The position numbers and the translations under genes are program-made. From Mantamonas sphyraenae (taxonomy: Eukaryota > CRuMs > Mantamonadidae), in the NCBI GenBank assembly GCA_026936335.1, contig JAPMXV010000077.1, positions 44,276 through 108,275 on the forward strand: 64,000 nucleotides of DNA, read 5' to 3'. The notes beneath the pieces were generated by a model that ran no database searches, was not told the DNA's origin, and was given only the letters and a program-made list of their open reading frames with translations. Shown in pieces: positions 12,935 through 23,371 of the stretch (position 1 is the stretch's first letter; each line of letters starts with the position of its first letter).

Positions 12935-13481
12935 GACCAATGAACGGATTTTGTACCATCACTGTGTCTCTGATGATGAATCACGCACATTGTCGCCATG
13001 GTCACCAGATCCATGCCTGCCACACCCCGTCATCGGCTCTCCTCCACGAGCCAGCTCCGCATGCCCAGAATCAAACCAAGATCTCGTATGGATGCTTATG
13101 GCAGGTAATGGTGGCTTTCGGTGCCATGTAGACATGCTATGCTATCGGTTGGACTGGACGTGCTGAACGAGCAAACAGCCAGTCATGCAGGGCGGAAGAC
13201 AATTCCATTGGACGACTCCTGCAATCGACGCTGCACGTGCTGCATCTCATCAACAACCATCTTGAGAGCGGATTGTGACGGTACCGGGAAAAGGGTGGGC
13301 CACATTTGGACGACTCTGTTTGCTGCGTCCGAGGAAGAATGGTGTGGTGTCGACACCCCTTTGCTTGCACATTGCCAATCGAAGGAACAAAGGCACTTCC
13401 TCCGCCACTGTCCGTGTCAGACCTGCACTTTGGTGGGTGGTTGATGGATGCGCTGTGCAATGCGACGGGTGTGACACAACA
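12935..13481. other. Spacer of the BTB-SPRY tandem unit
   Basis: No gene seen. The sequence resembles 15623-16010 (downstream of copy 2) in its first ~350 bp and the promoter side of copy 1 (10640-10812) in its last part. It is therefore the junction of a tandem duplication of about 2.7 kb. Confidence 0.6.
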
Positions 13482-15622
13482 ATGAGCACAATCGCACAGG
13501 GCAAGGGCAAGGGCAAGGGCAAGGGCAAGGCAGGCAGCAGCAGCAACACCAACCATGGGATGGGCAGTGCGCATGGCCTGTCCACAGATGGACCTGACCA
13601 TTACCTGCAGTCGGAGCGCACAAAGGCGTACGGCCCTCTTTCGCCGCTGCAGGGCAAGGCAGGACCCGACACATCGCCGGCAGTGCGCACGCTGTATCAT
13701 GACATGTACAAGAGTGGCCTGTGTGCCGATGTGGAGATTGTGCTGGAAGGACTGGATGGGGCGGGTGAGTTGGAGGAAGGGGAAGAAACGAGAAGCAAAA
13801 GCAAAAAGCGGGGGCAGCAGAGTGGCACACACACACACACACACACACTGTGGGTTGCTGACACCAAAATGGGGGAATATTGGATGACGAATGATGACGG
13901 GACACACGTACCCGACAGATGGGGAGGAGTTGGGTGGGAAGGATGTGGTGCTTCGTGCACACCGTTCGTTTCTGTGTCTGCACAGCGGAATGTGGCGGTA
14001 TCTGCTGGAGGTTGAGGACGGGGCAGCAGCGTCGTCGGGGGCAGCGGTGTTGGAACACAGCAGGGAGGATGGACAGGGAGGAGGGATGTTTCGAATGGTG
14101 GTGAAGCGGGGCACACAGAGTGTGGGTGTGTTGCGTGCAATGGAAGTGGCGGTGGGGTGGTGCTACGGCGGTACCCTGCCTGTGACCAACGTGGAGCTGT
14201 GTTACAGTCTGTTGGCCGTGGCACAGTTCTGGCTGATGCCCATGCTGACGGAGCATGTGATGCAGTGGGTGGGACAGAGGCATGATGCAGAGACACTGGT
14301 GAGGATGTGTCGTGGGGGCAGTCTCGTGGGGGCCATGGGTGTCGCCGAGGTGGTGCACTCCAATGTGTACCATGCAAGTGTGTTGCGGGTGGCAAAGAAG
14401 TGGGACAAGGTGGCATATGCGGTGAGTTGTGGCATGGTGGCACGTGGGGCGTTTGGGTTTATGCGGGGCTGTGTGTTTGTGGCAATGGTCAAGGTGGCGT
14501 TGGAGCAGCATGGGGAGGAGGGAGTGGACAAGGGGAAGCTGGCACGGGTGGTGGGTGGGTATTTGGACAGTGTGGATGTGGAGGAGATGGTGGAGGCGGA
14601 GGAGGTGGAGTACTTGAGTGGATTGTTGGAGGGCGTTAGGCACAATGAGGAGATGGGACTGCTGAAGGCGGCACTGGCAACAGGTGCGAGTGAGGATGTG
14701 GTGAGAGAATTGTGTGTGTCAATTTCAGACAAGCTGGATGATCTTCGGGAGAATGGGCGCGTGAACATGAGCGGGCTGCCGGTGTGGGTGGTGGAGTTGA
14801 TTCTGAGTGCCGATGGGATCGGTGTGGACCATGAGGACGATGTGCTGGAGATTGTGGAGAGGTATGTAGAGGAACATGATGGGGAGGAGGAGGAGGAAGG
14901 GTGGGAGAGGCGGATGTATGGGTGTGTGCGGTTTGGACTGCTGAGTTCGGAACGTCTTGAAGGGATGCAGGTGGACGGAGAATGGGACACGCGGTATGTG
15001 GACTTGGTGGTGTTGACGAATGGTATGTTAGATATGCACCGCATTAGCAAGGGCAAGGAACCAGTCAACAGCAAGAAACGAGAAATTGGAGAAGAGATTG
15101 TCCCGAGCCTGGACTGGGACCGGGTCGACCAAAGCCAAGGAACATTCACGGAGGACAGCCTGGAAGACACTGCAGAGAATTGGACAACATGGGTTGGCAA
15201 GAAGAAACTGCGCTCGGGACAGCGATGGAGCGTGCGAGTAGACCGATTGACCTACAACATGATCGGGATCTGCAACAGCACCTGTGATCTCAGAAACAGC
15301 GCCGTTGGTAAGTCACCACATCCCAGAACTCCATACACCGATTGCTGACACCACATGGCTCACAGGGAGGAAGCAGGGGAGCTACAGCTGGTACACGTTT
15401 GGCTCGAATGGAAAGACGCGCAAAAATGGAAGTTCCACCAAAATCAGCACGCGCTTCAACCAAGGCGACATTGTGACGGTGGAGCTGGACACCAGGGCCC
15501 ACACACTGACCTTCTCCCGCAATGGCAATGTCGACGTCGTCATCGACAACATTGACGACGACACATGGTACCCTGCTTTCAGCTGCTACAATTCCAAGAT
15601 GACCATTGTGCCCACACCATAG
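13482..15622 (+). CDS. BTB-SPRY protein, copy 2
   Basis: Tandem paralogue of the preceding gene. Exons 13482-13764, 13919-15307 and 15366-15622 (introns 154 and 58 nt at identical positions and phases); 642 residues. The N-terminal GKGK tract is four residues longer. BTB (about 74-210), helical middle and C-terminal SPRY are all intact. Exon 1 and the first half of exon 2 are almost identical to copy 1. Differences concentrate after about residue 280 (for example GLLEGVRHNEE and the segment before the SPRY) and in the SPRY loop just after intron 2 (YTFGSNGKTRKNG against NWNGLQGQMFKNG). Variable SPRY loops commonly contact ligands in this fold, so target divergence is plausible (inference). 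Confidence 0.85.
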
Positions 15623-16281
15623 ACCAACCAAGGGATTCTGTATCATCATTGTGTCTCTGATGATGAATCACGCACATTGTCGCCATGGTCACCAGATCCA
15701 TGCCTGCCACACCCCGTCATCGGCTCTCCTCCACGAGGCAGCTCCGCATGCCCTGAATCCAAACAAGATCTCGATATGGATGATAATGGGAGTTGGAAGA
15801 GTGGCTTACGGTGCCTTGCAACGGTACCTGAGGTGGACTGACACGTGCTGAACGAGCAAAAAGCCATGTCGGTGCATGGCAGCACACAGTTCCATTCGAC
15901 TCCTGCACTCGACGCTGCACGTGCTGCATCTCATCAACACCCATCTCGAGAGCTTAGGAGTGACGGCATCGGGAACAGGCCCGGTGGACAACGGCGCGGA
16001 AACTCGACAACAACCGCGTTCCACACCCACATGGGCCACATCCCTGGACGAGGGAAGTGACAACAGCACATACTGCATACACTCCATTATTTATCCACAC
16101 CCTTGCAAGACAGATCATCCTGGGCATCCATGTCATCATCTTGTGACACAAGACCCCACTCCCATCCAAACCCACTTCCCCCTTGTGCAACACCCCCTCT
16201 CTCCTTCTCTTTTGTGTCAACAACAACGATTGCAATGATTTTGTGCCACCCTCGCCCCTTCATTGCTCCCCTCCCCTCCCG
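15623..16281. other. Spacer between BTB-SPRY copy 2 and RBR ligase
   Basis: The first ~400 bp repeat the copy 1 downstream sequence; the rest is unique, C/A-rich and without a supported gene. The two flanking genes converge, so the stretch should hold both 3' ends. No obvious polyadenylation signal was picked out. Confidence 0.45.
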
Positions 16282-17457
16282 TCATGTGCTGTGCCCACCA
16301 TGTGCCTCCCGCATGTGGTCATACGTGGCCGCACTTGTGGTGAAGCCAATGCCACACTTGTAGCACACATGGGTGCCACACACACACGCCACATGGTTGC
16401 ACCCGCTCTCCTTGGCCAGCCCATGCCCACACGTGGGACACTGCCTCCACCCACTGCCTCGCCACAGCATCCCCAGCAGCTCATCCCCACGTCGGTTGTC
16501 CCTTGCCCACTGCTGGTACTTGCGACAGTCATGGTTGCCCCTTCCGTCGTCATCCCAGTGCGCCTTGCACCCGTGGCACCATGCCTTGCCACATCGCTCA
16601 CACTCGCATCGTGTGCTGCCCTGTCTCCGTGCCACCGCAGGATCCACCTTGCCCTCGCAGTCTGGCGTCACACACGCATGCCACTTGGCTGTGCGCACAT
16701 CCCACGCCAGCTTGGCCAGCGCCTCCTTGTCCCGCTTGCTCTGCAGCACCCTCATCGCCGTCTTGGTCGACACCCTCACCTCCTTCTTCTTCCCACCCTT
16801 CCCACCCGCCCAGCACATGCGACAGCGCAGAGGCATCATCCGCGACTCCACCTGCGCTGCAATGTCCATCCTGGCACAGTCCAGACACATCCTGTGCTCA
16901 CATCGGGTGCCCAGAAAGGCCATCCCACTCTGCTCCTTGCTCTCCTCGCACACAGCGCAAGGGTAGCAGTGGTGGAACTTGCACTGGTCTCCGTGCTTGC
17001 AATCCTCCCCATGCTTGCACACACGCACTCCCTCGGCCCCACACGCCTTGCATCCTCCCTTGCTCTTGCTCTTGCTCCTGTTCTTGCTCTTGCTCATCTC
17101 CACCTGTGTCTTGCTGCCTGCCCGTGTGCTCAGTGTCACTGTGCTCCGTCCCATGTGCACCTGCGTCACGCAGTGGTGGTCGCGGCATCGCTCTGGGCCG
17201 TACCGACACTTCTCGCCCCATGTGCACTTCTTGTCCTTGGTCGTCTTTGCCCTGCATGTCCCACACACCCTCATCCTCCTGGTGCTGCTGCTGCTGCTCT
17301 TGCGCTGTGTCTGCTCCTTGTCTGTGTCTGTGGTGCTGGTGGTTGTGCAGTGGTGGTTGCGACACTCCCCGGGGCCAAATCGGCACCGTGTGCCCCAGGT
17401 GCAGTTCTTCGGCTTGTCCGTCTGTGTTCCGCATGTGTTGCATGTGCGTGTGCTCAT
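16282..17457 (-). CDS. RBR-type E3 ubiquitin ligase with N-terminal zinc modules
   Basis: 391 residues, no intron seen. Two copies of a cysteine module lie at residues 6-37 and 65-96 (C-x2-C...DC/KC..G..C..GP..C..HHC), with a shorter relative at 136-164. RING1 follows (C167, C170 to C212, C215), then the IBR (about 262-311, CVTPDC ... CERCGKAWCHGC) and RING2 (about 340-368, CPTCGHGLAKESGCNHVAC). RBR enzymes transfer ubiquitin through a RING2 cysteine; by position this is Cys353 in SGCNH. The C-terminus after RING2 (CYKCGIGF ... H....H) also reads as a C2H2 finger. The start is the MSTRTC methionine, because the same 5' end recurs in three other genes here; upstream frame is repetitive. It is divergent from the vWA gene with 205 bp between starts, so a shared promoter is likely. 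Confidence 0.85.
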   Translation of the reverse strand: MSTRTCNTCGTQTDKPKNCTWGTRCRFGPGECRNHHCTTTSTTDTDKEQTQRKSSSSSTRRMRVCGTCRAKTTKDKKCTWGEKCRYGPERCRDHHCVTQVHMGRSTVTLSTRAGSKTQVEMSKSKNRSKSKSKGGCKACGAEGVRVCKHGEDCKHGDQCKFHHCYPCAVCEESKEQSGMAFLGTRCEHRMCLDCARMDIAAQVESRMMPLRCRMCWAGGKGGKKKEVRVSTKTAMRVLQSKRDKEALAKLAWDVRTAKWHACVTPDCEGKVDPAVARRQGSTRCECERCGKAWCHGCKAHWDDDGRGNHDCRKYQQWARDNRRGDELLGMLWRGSGWRQCPTCGHGLAKESGCNHVACVCGTHVCYKCGIGFTTSAATYDHMREAHGGHST

Positions 17458-17662
17458 CCTGGAATTGAGTTGGTGTGGACATCGCATCGCCATCCTGGTC
17501 GCTTTTCCCTTTGCAGTGTGAGTGTGTGTGTGCAGTTGCGGAGAGTGCAGTGTTTGTGTGCAGTTGCCGATTTTCCTGGGGCCCTGTTCAAAAATCCGCC
17601 CACCGCCCACTGCCCCCACCCACCCAACCCAACCCAACCCATCCCAACACACACACCCAACC
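17458..17662. promoter_or_regulatory. Divergent intergenic promoter region
   Basis: 205 bp separate the start codons of the minus-strand RBR ligase and the plus-strand vWA gene, whose first codons are nearly identical. The plus-strand side ends in a CAACCCA-rich leader just before the ATG (17625-17662). No TATA box or other core element is evident. Confidence 0.5.
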
Positions 17663-18689
17663 ATGAGCACACGCACATGCAACACATGCGGAACACAGAC
17701 GGACAAGCCCCAGGACTGCACCCTGGGGCACACGGTGCCGATTTGGCGCCGAGAAGTGTCGCCACCACCACTGCACAACCACCAGCACCAACACACCCAA
17801 CACCGCCGCCGCCGCCGCCAAGACGACCAAGGCAAAGCCAGGAAGGAGCATGACCCACCGAAGCAGCAAGATCACCACGGAGACGAAGCGAGTGGCCAAG
17901 GCGCCGTTTGACCTGGTCTTCCTGGTCGACACGAGCACTTCCATGCAGGGAGATCGCATGTCTGCAGCCGCCGCTGGGTTCCGCGCCGTTGTGGGTGCCC
18001 TGCGCGATTGCGACCGGGTGAGCCTGTACACCTTTGCGGACAAGGTGAGGAGGGTGTTTGGGCCACTCAAGGCAGCCAAGGTGGATCTGGACAAGGCGGT
18101 GGGCACGCTGGAGGAGGCGTGTGGCAGCCATGGCAGTGGGGTGGAGCAGTTGCTGCAGGCACGGATGACGGATGAGGATCTGGCGAGGGTGTTGCGGGAT
18201 CAGGCAGGCAGCAGCGCCTTCCAGCCGGACGGATACACGGCGCTGTACGACGGCATGGACACGGTGATGGACGCCATGGCACAGTGGCAGACACGGAGCA
18301 ACGCAGGAAAGAGTGCAGGCGCCAACCTGGTGGTGATCACCGATGGGGAGGACACGGCGTCGGTGCAGGCTGGGGCCAGGGACGTGACAGCCAAGCTGGG
18401 GGCGAGTGGCATCCGCAACTTTCACATGCACTTTGTGGGAGTGGGGCTGGACAGGAGGACGGGGGCACGGTATGCCAGCATGTGCAAGGCGTGGACACAC
18501 ACGCGCATGTGGCACAGCAAGGACGCAGAGGATCTGGGCACTCATCTGAAGCGGATCAGCACGATGGTGGTGGAGCAGATGGTGCAGGAGGACAGAGAGG
18601 TCAAGGTGCATGTGCGCGAGCGACGCAGGCGCAAGGTGATTGGCCAGCGAAGGGTCAAGGACGATGGGGAGGGCAGTGGGAGGAAGTGA
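17663..18689 (+). CDS. von Willebrand A domain protein with frameshifted zinc module
   Basis: The open vWA part runs from Met 17850 to 18689 (279 residues). The domain starts at FDLVFLVDTSTSMQGDRM, with the DxSxS metal-site motif, and VVITDGED supplies the later acidic motif. The C-terminus is basic (RRRRKVIGQRRVK). vWA domains mediate protein-protein contacts through a bound Mg/Mn ion. Upstream, from ATG 17663, the sequence encodes MSTRTCNTCGTQTD as in the adjacent ligase. An extra C near 17722 (accctgggg against acctgggg) throws it out of frame; allowing for one base, the module (..GTRCRF..CRHHHC) reads straight into the vWA frame. So this is either a zinc-vWA gene with a real or sequencing indel, or a vWA protein that now starts at 17850. 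Confidence 0.75.
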
Positions 18690-19180
18690 AGAAATGCAGG
18701 AGAATGGCACACACACACACACATTCATGCAGAGAGGTAGAGGGAGGAGGAGGTGGTGTCTATTTGGACACTTGCAATGGGTACGGATGGGCATGTGTGT
18801 GGAGATGGAAAACTGGGGTTGCGCCAATCGCCACACACACACCAACTGCACATGGAGTCCCAAATGGGAGGGTGAAGACATCACTTTTCCTCTGAGCACT
18901 CGGGTGTCTGTGTGCACACCACTCCATGTTCCACTGCCTCGACACACCCAGGGCACAGCACCCACACACACACACACACACATGGACAATGGCCATATTG
19001 GCACCTGTTCGAGGCTATGGGGGGTGGCAACCAAAGCAGCGAGTCCAACGAAAAGGCCACCCACCGCCCCCTTGGATGGCGACGACGGCACGCAGTTGAC
19101 TGCATGCAGTGGCCATCACAAAAGACATGCGCGGTTGCCATGTGCACAGAGTCAGCCAACCCAACTGACAACCACCCACC
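18690..19180. other. Upstream part of the 19-21 kb duplication
   Basis: No supported gene. Contains short (CA)n and (AC)n runs. From about 18990 the sequence matches 20940-21140, ahead of the second small-protein gene, including a gcagttgactgc..tgcagtggccatcacaaaagac block. This shared stretch is the likely promoter of both copies. Confidence 0.5.
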
Positions 19181-19399
19181 ATGTCCGGCAACCCATACCA
19201 GCGAGGATCCACTGCCTACCAGCGAGGATTGGCTGCTCACTACCGGCAGCAGGACGACAACCACCAGCGGACCATCCTGAGTCCCGGTGAGCGACGATGG
19301 GTCAACTACGCCATCCATGACCCATCCACGTCCCACAACCCTCGGGTAGAGCAGATGCTGCGCACCATCCAGGACCGACATCCCAACCTGCGACGATGA
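19181..19399 (+). CDS. Small basic protein, duplicated (copy 1)
   Basis: 72 residues starting MSGNPYQRG, Gln/Arg-rich, with a C-terminal helix-like block HDPSTSHNPRVEQMLRTI. A second copy with the same start and C-terminus lies at 21141-21338, while the middle differs. The C-terminal block also resembles the end of small minus-strand ORFs at 27662, 31413 and 33597 (..IDPGRASGDDRVQLVRGL..), suggesting one small-protein family. No known domain is recognised. Conservation of the ends with a changed middle argues that it is translated. Confidence 0.55.
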   Translation: MSGNPYQRGSTAYQRGLAAHYRQQDDNHQRTILSPGERRWVNYAIHDPSTSHNPRVEQMLRTIQDRHPNLRR

Positions 19400-19732
19400 G
19401 GCAGCGCCCGCCACCCACACCCACCCACCCACACACCCAATGCACACCCACATTCCCCCAACACCCTCCACTCTCTGTAACCCATCCCAGTCCATGGGCA
19501 CACGTCCTCTTGCTCATGTCTTGATCCAACTTGTGGGACAGTGCACACACCACTGGAGGTGAAGGGCGAGACCACATCCATGTGGTCGTCCATTGGGTTC
19601 CACGTGTGCATAGATGGACACTTTGAATGGTGTGGGATTGCATAGAATGCACGAGTGCAGTTGGAGGACTGCACCCAAAATTGGACGACTGCCCGAGGCC
19701 CAGACGCGCCCACCCTTGTCCAGATTGTACCC
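19400..19732. other. Spacer
   Basis: No gene assigned. 19490-19670 matches 21450-21610, the 3' continuation of the duplicated small-protein unit. The frame of the following CXC gene is open back to an ATG at 19655, so a 26-residue longer N-terminus for that gene is possible. Confidence 0.45.
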
Positions 19733-20341
19733 ATGTGCAATTGCAAAAGCGGATGCAAGAACAAACGCTGCACGTGCGTTCGCAATGGTGATGTATGTGG
19801 CAACTCGTGCGGATGTACCAACTGCGAGAACAAAGGAGGAGGCTCTGTGGAGTCTTTGGAAGTTGCCCTCGGCGAGCTGAGCCTGTCGTCGAACAGCTCC
19901 TCAACTGAGTACGTCAAAGCGTACGCAAGCGTAAGTGGCAATAGAAAGATCTTTGAGATTCCCAAGGGCAAGGCATTGCCTGCAAAGGTGCCGGTGCAAC
20001 TGGATGACGAAGACCTTGTTGCCCACGTCAACGGGTCCTCGATGCACAAAAAGAACTGGAAGCAGTACTGGATCAAGATTGTTGAACTCAGCTGGCCATC
20101 CAAATGCCAAATCAAAGGCTGCGGCAACGAGGCTCAGGTCGGAGCACATGTGTACGTGAAGAGCGAACGGTACGTCATCGAGGCAAAGTCCGGAGACAAA
20201 GATCGGCTTCAGTTCATCCTCCCGACGTGCCGTTCATGCAACACCAACGGTGAGGGGAATTACTCGGAGTGGGTGGAACCCAACAAGGGGGCATGGGTTG
20301 CATCGTTGGAAGGCCATGACAACTGTTTTGATTGGTCCTGA
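19733..20341 (+). CDS. CXC-like and HNH-like zinc protein
   Basis: 202 residues from Met 19733. The N-terminus is a cysteine cluster (MCNCKSGCKNKRCTC, then CGNSCGCTNCENK) resembling one half of a tesmin/TSO1 CXC DNA-binding domain. After a Ser/Glu linker, residues about 120-180 contain CQIKGCGNEAQVGAHVYV and later LPTCRSCN. This C-x4-C...GAHV...C-x2-C-N arrangement looks like an HNH/treble-clef zinc site and is shared with the small protein at 61045-61365. It may bind DNA or act as a nuclease-like protein; the catalytic state is unproven, since only the first His of an HNH triad is obvious. It sits between the two copies of the 19-21 kb duplication. Confidence 0.65.
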   Translation: MCNCKSGCKNKRCTCVRNGDVCGNSCGCTNCENKGGGSVESLEVALGELSLSSNSSSTEYVKAYASVSGNRKIFEIPKGKALPAKVPVQLDDEDLVAHVNGSSMHKKNWKQYWIKIVELSWPSKCQIKGCGNEAQVGAHVYVKSERYVIEAKSGDKDRLQFILPTCRSCNTNGEGNYSEWVEPNKGAWVASLEGHDNCFDWS

Positions 20342-21140
20342 CCAACAAGGACCGCCCGAAAGAACACGCTGTTCTCCACCGAGGAGGGTCCTCTGTGGCC
20401 ACCACCGCACATGCAAGCGCGACTCTCAAGTGCCACCTGAATCCACAACGCATGACCCCCAGTCCCCCTTCCACAATGTCCACCAGCACATCTCCACCAC
20501 TTCCATCCTATTCAGAACAGGTCACTGCCGGAAGAACTGGGCACAATCTACCTCACCTGCACCCTTGACGGGGTTTCCGGCCCTGCAAGCTCGCCCAGGC
20601 GGAATCGATATCTACGACACCACCAGCCAGTATCAGTTTAACATGTCTCTCGTGCGATGCCAACTGCCACCCAATGGGTGCACTACCAACGATCAGGAGG
20701 AGCACGCTCAGACTTGCGCAAAAAGATGCGAACGCCCGAACTACGAGATGAGCAATAGCCAGGAGCTTGGATAAACCCAGCGTGTGTGTATTACGAAGAA
20801 GGGGGTGGGAACGACGCTCATTCAAACCATTGTGTCAATGACGATGGACAATCGGCCACGGAAGCTGGCCGTCCACATTCCACTTTCACCCGTGCTGTTC
20901 CGTTCTCGCCGAGACTAAACTCTGGCACAGTGTACACACACACGCACAAATGGACAGTGGCCAATGGTATCTGTTCGTGCGAGAGGCACGCTGGTCAGGC
21001 AATTCAACCCAGCAAGGCCACCCACCGCCCGCGGATGGCGACGACGGCACGCAGTTGACTGCGTGCAGTGGCCATCACAAAAGACAGGGTGCGGCTGCCA
21101 TGTGCACAGAGTCAGCCAACCCAACTGACAACCACCCACC
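20342..21140. other. Spacer with a possible small spliced or degenerate gene
   Basis: No confident gene. ATG 20476 opens MSTSTSPPLPSYSEQ. A possible intron (weak donor gtcact at 20521, acceptor gcccag near 20598) would join it to a short Ser/Thr/Cys-rich exon. In another frame, 20600-20774 reads MSLVRCQLPPNGC..EEHAQTC, reminiscent of a TRAF-type zinc finger. These readings exclude each other. The end (20940-21140) belongs to the duplicated small-protein unit. Confidence 0.3.
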
Positions 21141-21338
21141 ATGTCCGGCAACCCATACCACACCACATTCGGGTGCATTTCCCACCAGCCAGGAGCGGCT
21201 GCTCAATACCGGCAGCAGAACCACTATCGGACTGAACGAGTCCACTACCCCTTCCGTGACCCATCCACGTCCCACAACCCTCGGGTAGAGCAGATGCTGC
21301 GCACCATCGAGGACCGACATCCCAACCTGCGACGATGA
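21141..21338 (+). CDS. Small basic protein, duplicated (copy 2)
   Basis: 65 residues. It starts MSGNPYHTTFG and ends DPSTSHNPRVEQMLRTIEDR as in the copy at 19181-19399; the central part is shorter and different. Upstream and downstream flanks are also duplicated. No domain recognised. Confidence 0.5.
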   Translation: MSGNPYHTTFGCISHQPGAAAQYRQQNHYRTERVHYPFRDPSTSHNPRVEQMLRTIEDRHPNLRR

Positions 21339-21799
21339 GGCAGCGCCCACCACCCAACCACACACACACACACACAATGCACACCCACTTGCCCCCAACC
21401 CCCAACACCAACACCCTCACTCTCTCTGTTACCCGTGTCACCCCGTCCCTGCTCATGTCTTGATCCAACTTGTGCGATGTGCACACACCACTAGAGGTGA
21501 AGGGGCGAGACCACATCCATGTAGTCATCCATTGGGTTCGATGTGTGCATGGATGGACACTTTGAATGGTGTGGGATGCATAGAATGCACGAGTGCAGTT
21601 GGAGGAGTTCACCCACTGTACAGCTGCTGCTGCAGGCGGCTCACCACGTCCAAAGGACATTTTGTGGGAATTCTGTTTAAGGTTCGAACGAGACATGCGT
21701 TGTGATCCACACACAATGACATCACACAATCACACACACACTGCTGGCTTCCTTGTGAACGTGTCTCCCTTGTGATCCCCTCCCCCTCCCTCCCAAGTG
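21339..21799. other. Spacer
   Basis: Downstream half of the duplicated unit, with an (AC)n run near 21360. Beyond about 21610 the sequence is unique and carries no supported gene. It lies between convergent genes. Confidence 0.4.
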
Positions 21800-23371
21800 T
21801 CAACGCTGCTTGCACGCCAGGGCCAGATGAACCACTCCTGCATCGTCCTGAAACGACGTCCGGGCCAGCGCCCATTGAGAATCACCGGTGATCTCCACGC
21901 CTGCCACCGCATCGGTGACCACACACGAGGGCAACCGCACACGCAAGGACCCACGACGGCGTTCCAGACCGAGAAGCACCCTGAGCTGCTTCAAATTGGC
22001 GGATGCATCCACCTTGTGCCAGCTCTGCGATCCGGGGTGGTGCGACTGGTACGACATGGAGTGTTTGACCAGAACCTGCTGCGCCTCACCCGCCACGGGG
22101 ATGCCCTGCACTTGGATCTGCTCACCACTGCCCTCGATGGAACTGTTGCCATACACAGCCTTGATTGTGTACGTCCCCGTTTGGTGCACCGTCCACTGGA
22201 CCACACAGCGTGACGCCTTTGCACACTCCACCGACCCGGCAAATCCGTCCATCGTCACACGCAGTGATGACAACACAATCTTGGGTCCGGGTCCCTCGAT
22301 GTCCACCACAATGCGCGGCCATTGGAACGCGTTGCGTACCACGCGAACACGCATGCGCAGATGGGTGGCGGTCAGCTGCACCATCCACTCTGGGAATGTC
22401 ACCTTGACCAGACTCCATGGACGGTAGCTGCTCCGTGAGTCTCCCCTCTGCATCCACACAACCCCGTTGGAGGATTGCACAAACATCTTGTCATTGAGTC
22501 TTGGGAGGGCATGGCCGGTGCCATCGAGCAGAGATACGGCCCTCTGATTGGACACTCTGTTCCCTTGGACGACATAATCCCCCACAATAATTCCGTAGAT
22601 CTGCACCCTCGGTGGCACAATGCTCGTTGTGTTGTCCATGTGCACCAACACTCTGCCCGCCGATCGACTGTTTCCAAGCAGGCCAAGTTGAACATCAGGA
22701 TCGGACGACTCCCACAGACCCAGCCACCTGACATCGTGCCGCACCGCCTCAAATTCCGACCCAATCCACGTCACCGTGGCATTGTTCACATCCACAACCC
22801 ACGCTGCAATGCCCTCCAACTCTGTCCAAGCCAGGTAGCGGCCGGCGGAAAGCTCACGCAGAAAAACATGGGTGGATTCGTCGATGAACCTGCGTCCGTC
22901 GACGTCGCCAGCCACAGTCGTCCAGCGAACAGACTTGCATTCGATGTGATTGAGCCGGGTTTGTCGCAGCTGCACCAGGGTGATGGGAGCGTGTGAGCGG
23001 GGAACGCCTTGTCTTCCGCGCGAAAACGCTGCGAGCACGGTGTCGTCCCACAACGGCGTCAAACGGTCCAGCACGTCCTTGATGTCACACGGCGACGACG
23101 ATGATGATGATGATGATGCACCCTCCCAAGACACAGGCGTCACCGAGTTGTCCTTCCATGACCATAGGGCGAGTTCATGGTTGGTGTCGGTGACCAGTGC
23201 GTTGTGAAAGGCTGCAAACTGCCTCAGAACACGTTGGTGTTTCCACATCTCCACACTCTCTTTCACATCCACTGTCATCTGCAGAGGGGTTTCGTCCAGG
23301 TGCGTCTCCCACGGCAACGCCAGGGCAATCGGCACCACGGCGATCAGAAGAACAAGCGCCGTGAGTTTCAT
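21800..23371 (-). CDS. Secreted protein of unknown function
   Basis: 523 residues from Met 23371, chosen because it opens a classical signal peptide (MKLTALVLLIAVVPIALA, then LPWETH); the open frame upstream is an artefact of the R1 repeat. The mature part is beta-rich in appearance, with scattered N-glycosylation sequons (NNAT, DNTTS, GNSS), a short poly-Ser run encoded by (GAT)n-type sequence near 23100, and no transmembrane segment. No family recognised. Probably exported or vacuolar. Its upstream side abuts the R1 element that also precedes LRR gene 1. Confidence 0.75.
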   Translation of the reverse strand: MKLTALVLLIAVVPIALALPWETHLDETPLQMTVDVKESVEMWKHQRVLRQFAAFHNALVTDTNHELALWSWKDNSVTPVSWEGASSSSSSSSPCDIKDVLDRLTPLWDDTVLAAFSRGRQGVPRSHAPITLVQLRQTRLNHIECKSVRWTTVAGDVDGRRFIDESTHVFLRELSAGRYLAWTELEGIAAWVVDVNNATVTWIGSEFEAVRHDVRWLGLWESSDPDVQLGLLGNSRSAGRVLVHMDNTTSIVPPRVQIYGIIVGDYVVQGNRVSNQRAVSLLDGTGHALPRLNDKMFVQSSNGVVWMQRGDSRSSYRPWSLVKVTFPEWMVQLTATHLRMRVRVVRNAFQWPRIVVDIEGPGPKIVLSSLRVTMDGFAGSVECAKASRCVVQWTVHQTGTYTIKAVYGNSSIEGSGEQIQVQGIPVAGEAQQVLVKHSMSYQSHHPGSQSWHKVDASANLKQLRVLLGLERRRGSLRVRLPSCVVTDAVAGVEITGDSQWALARTSFQDDAGVVHLALACKQR

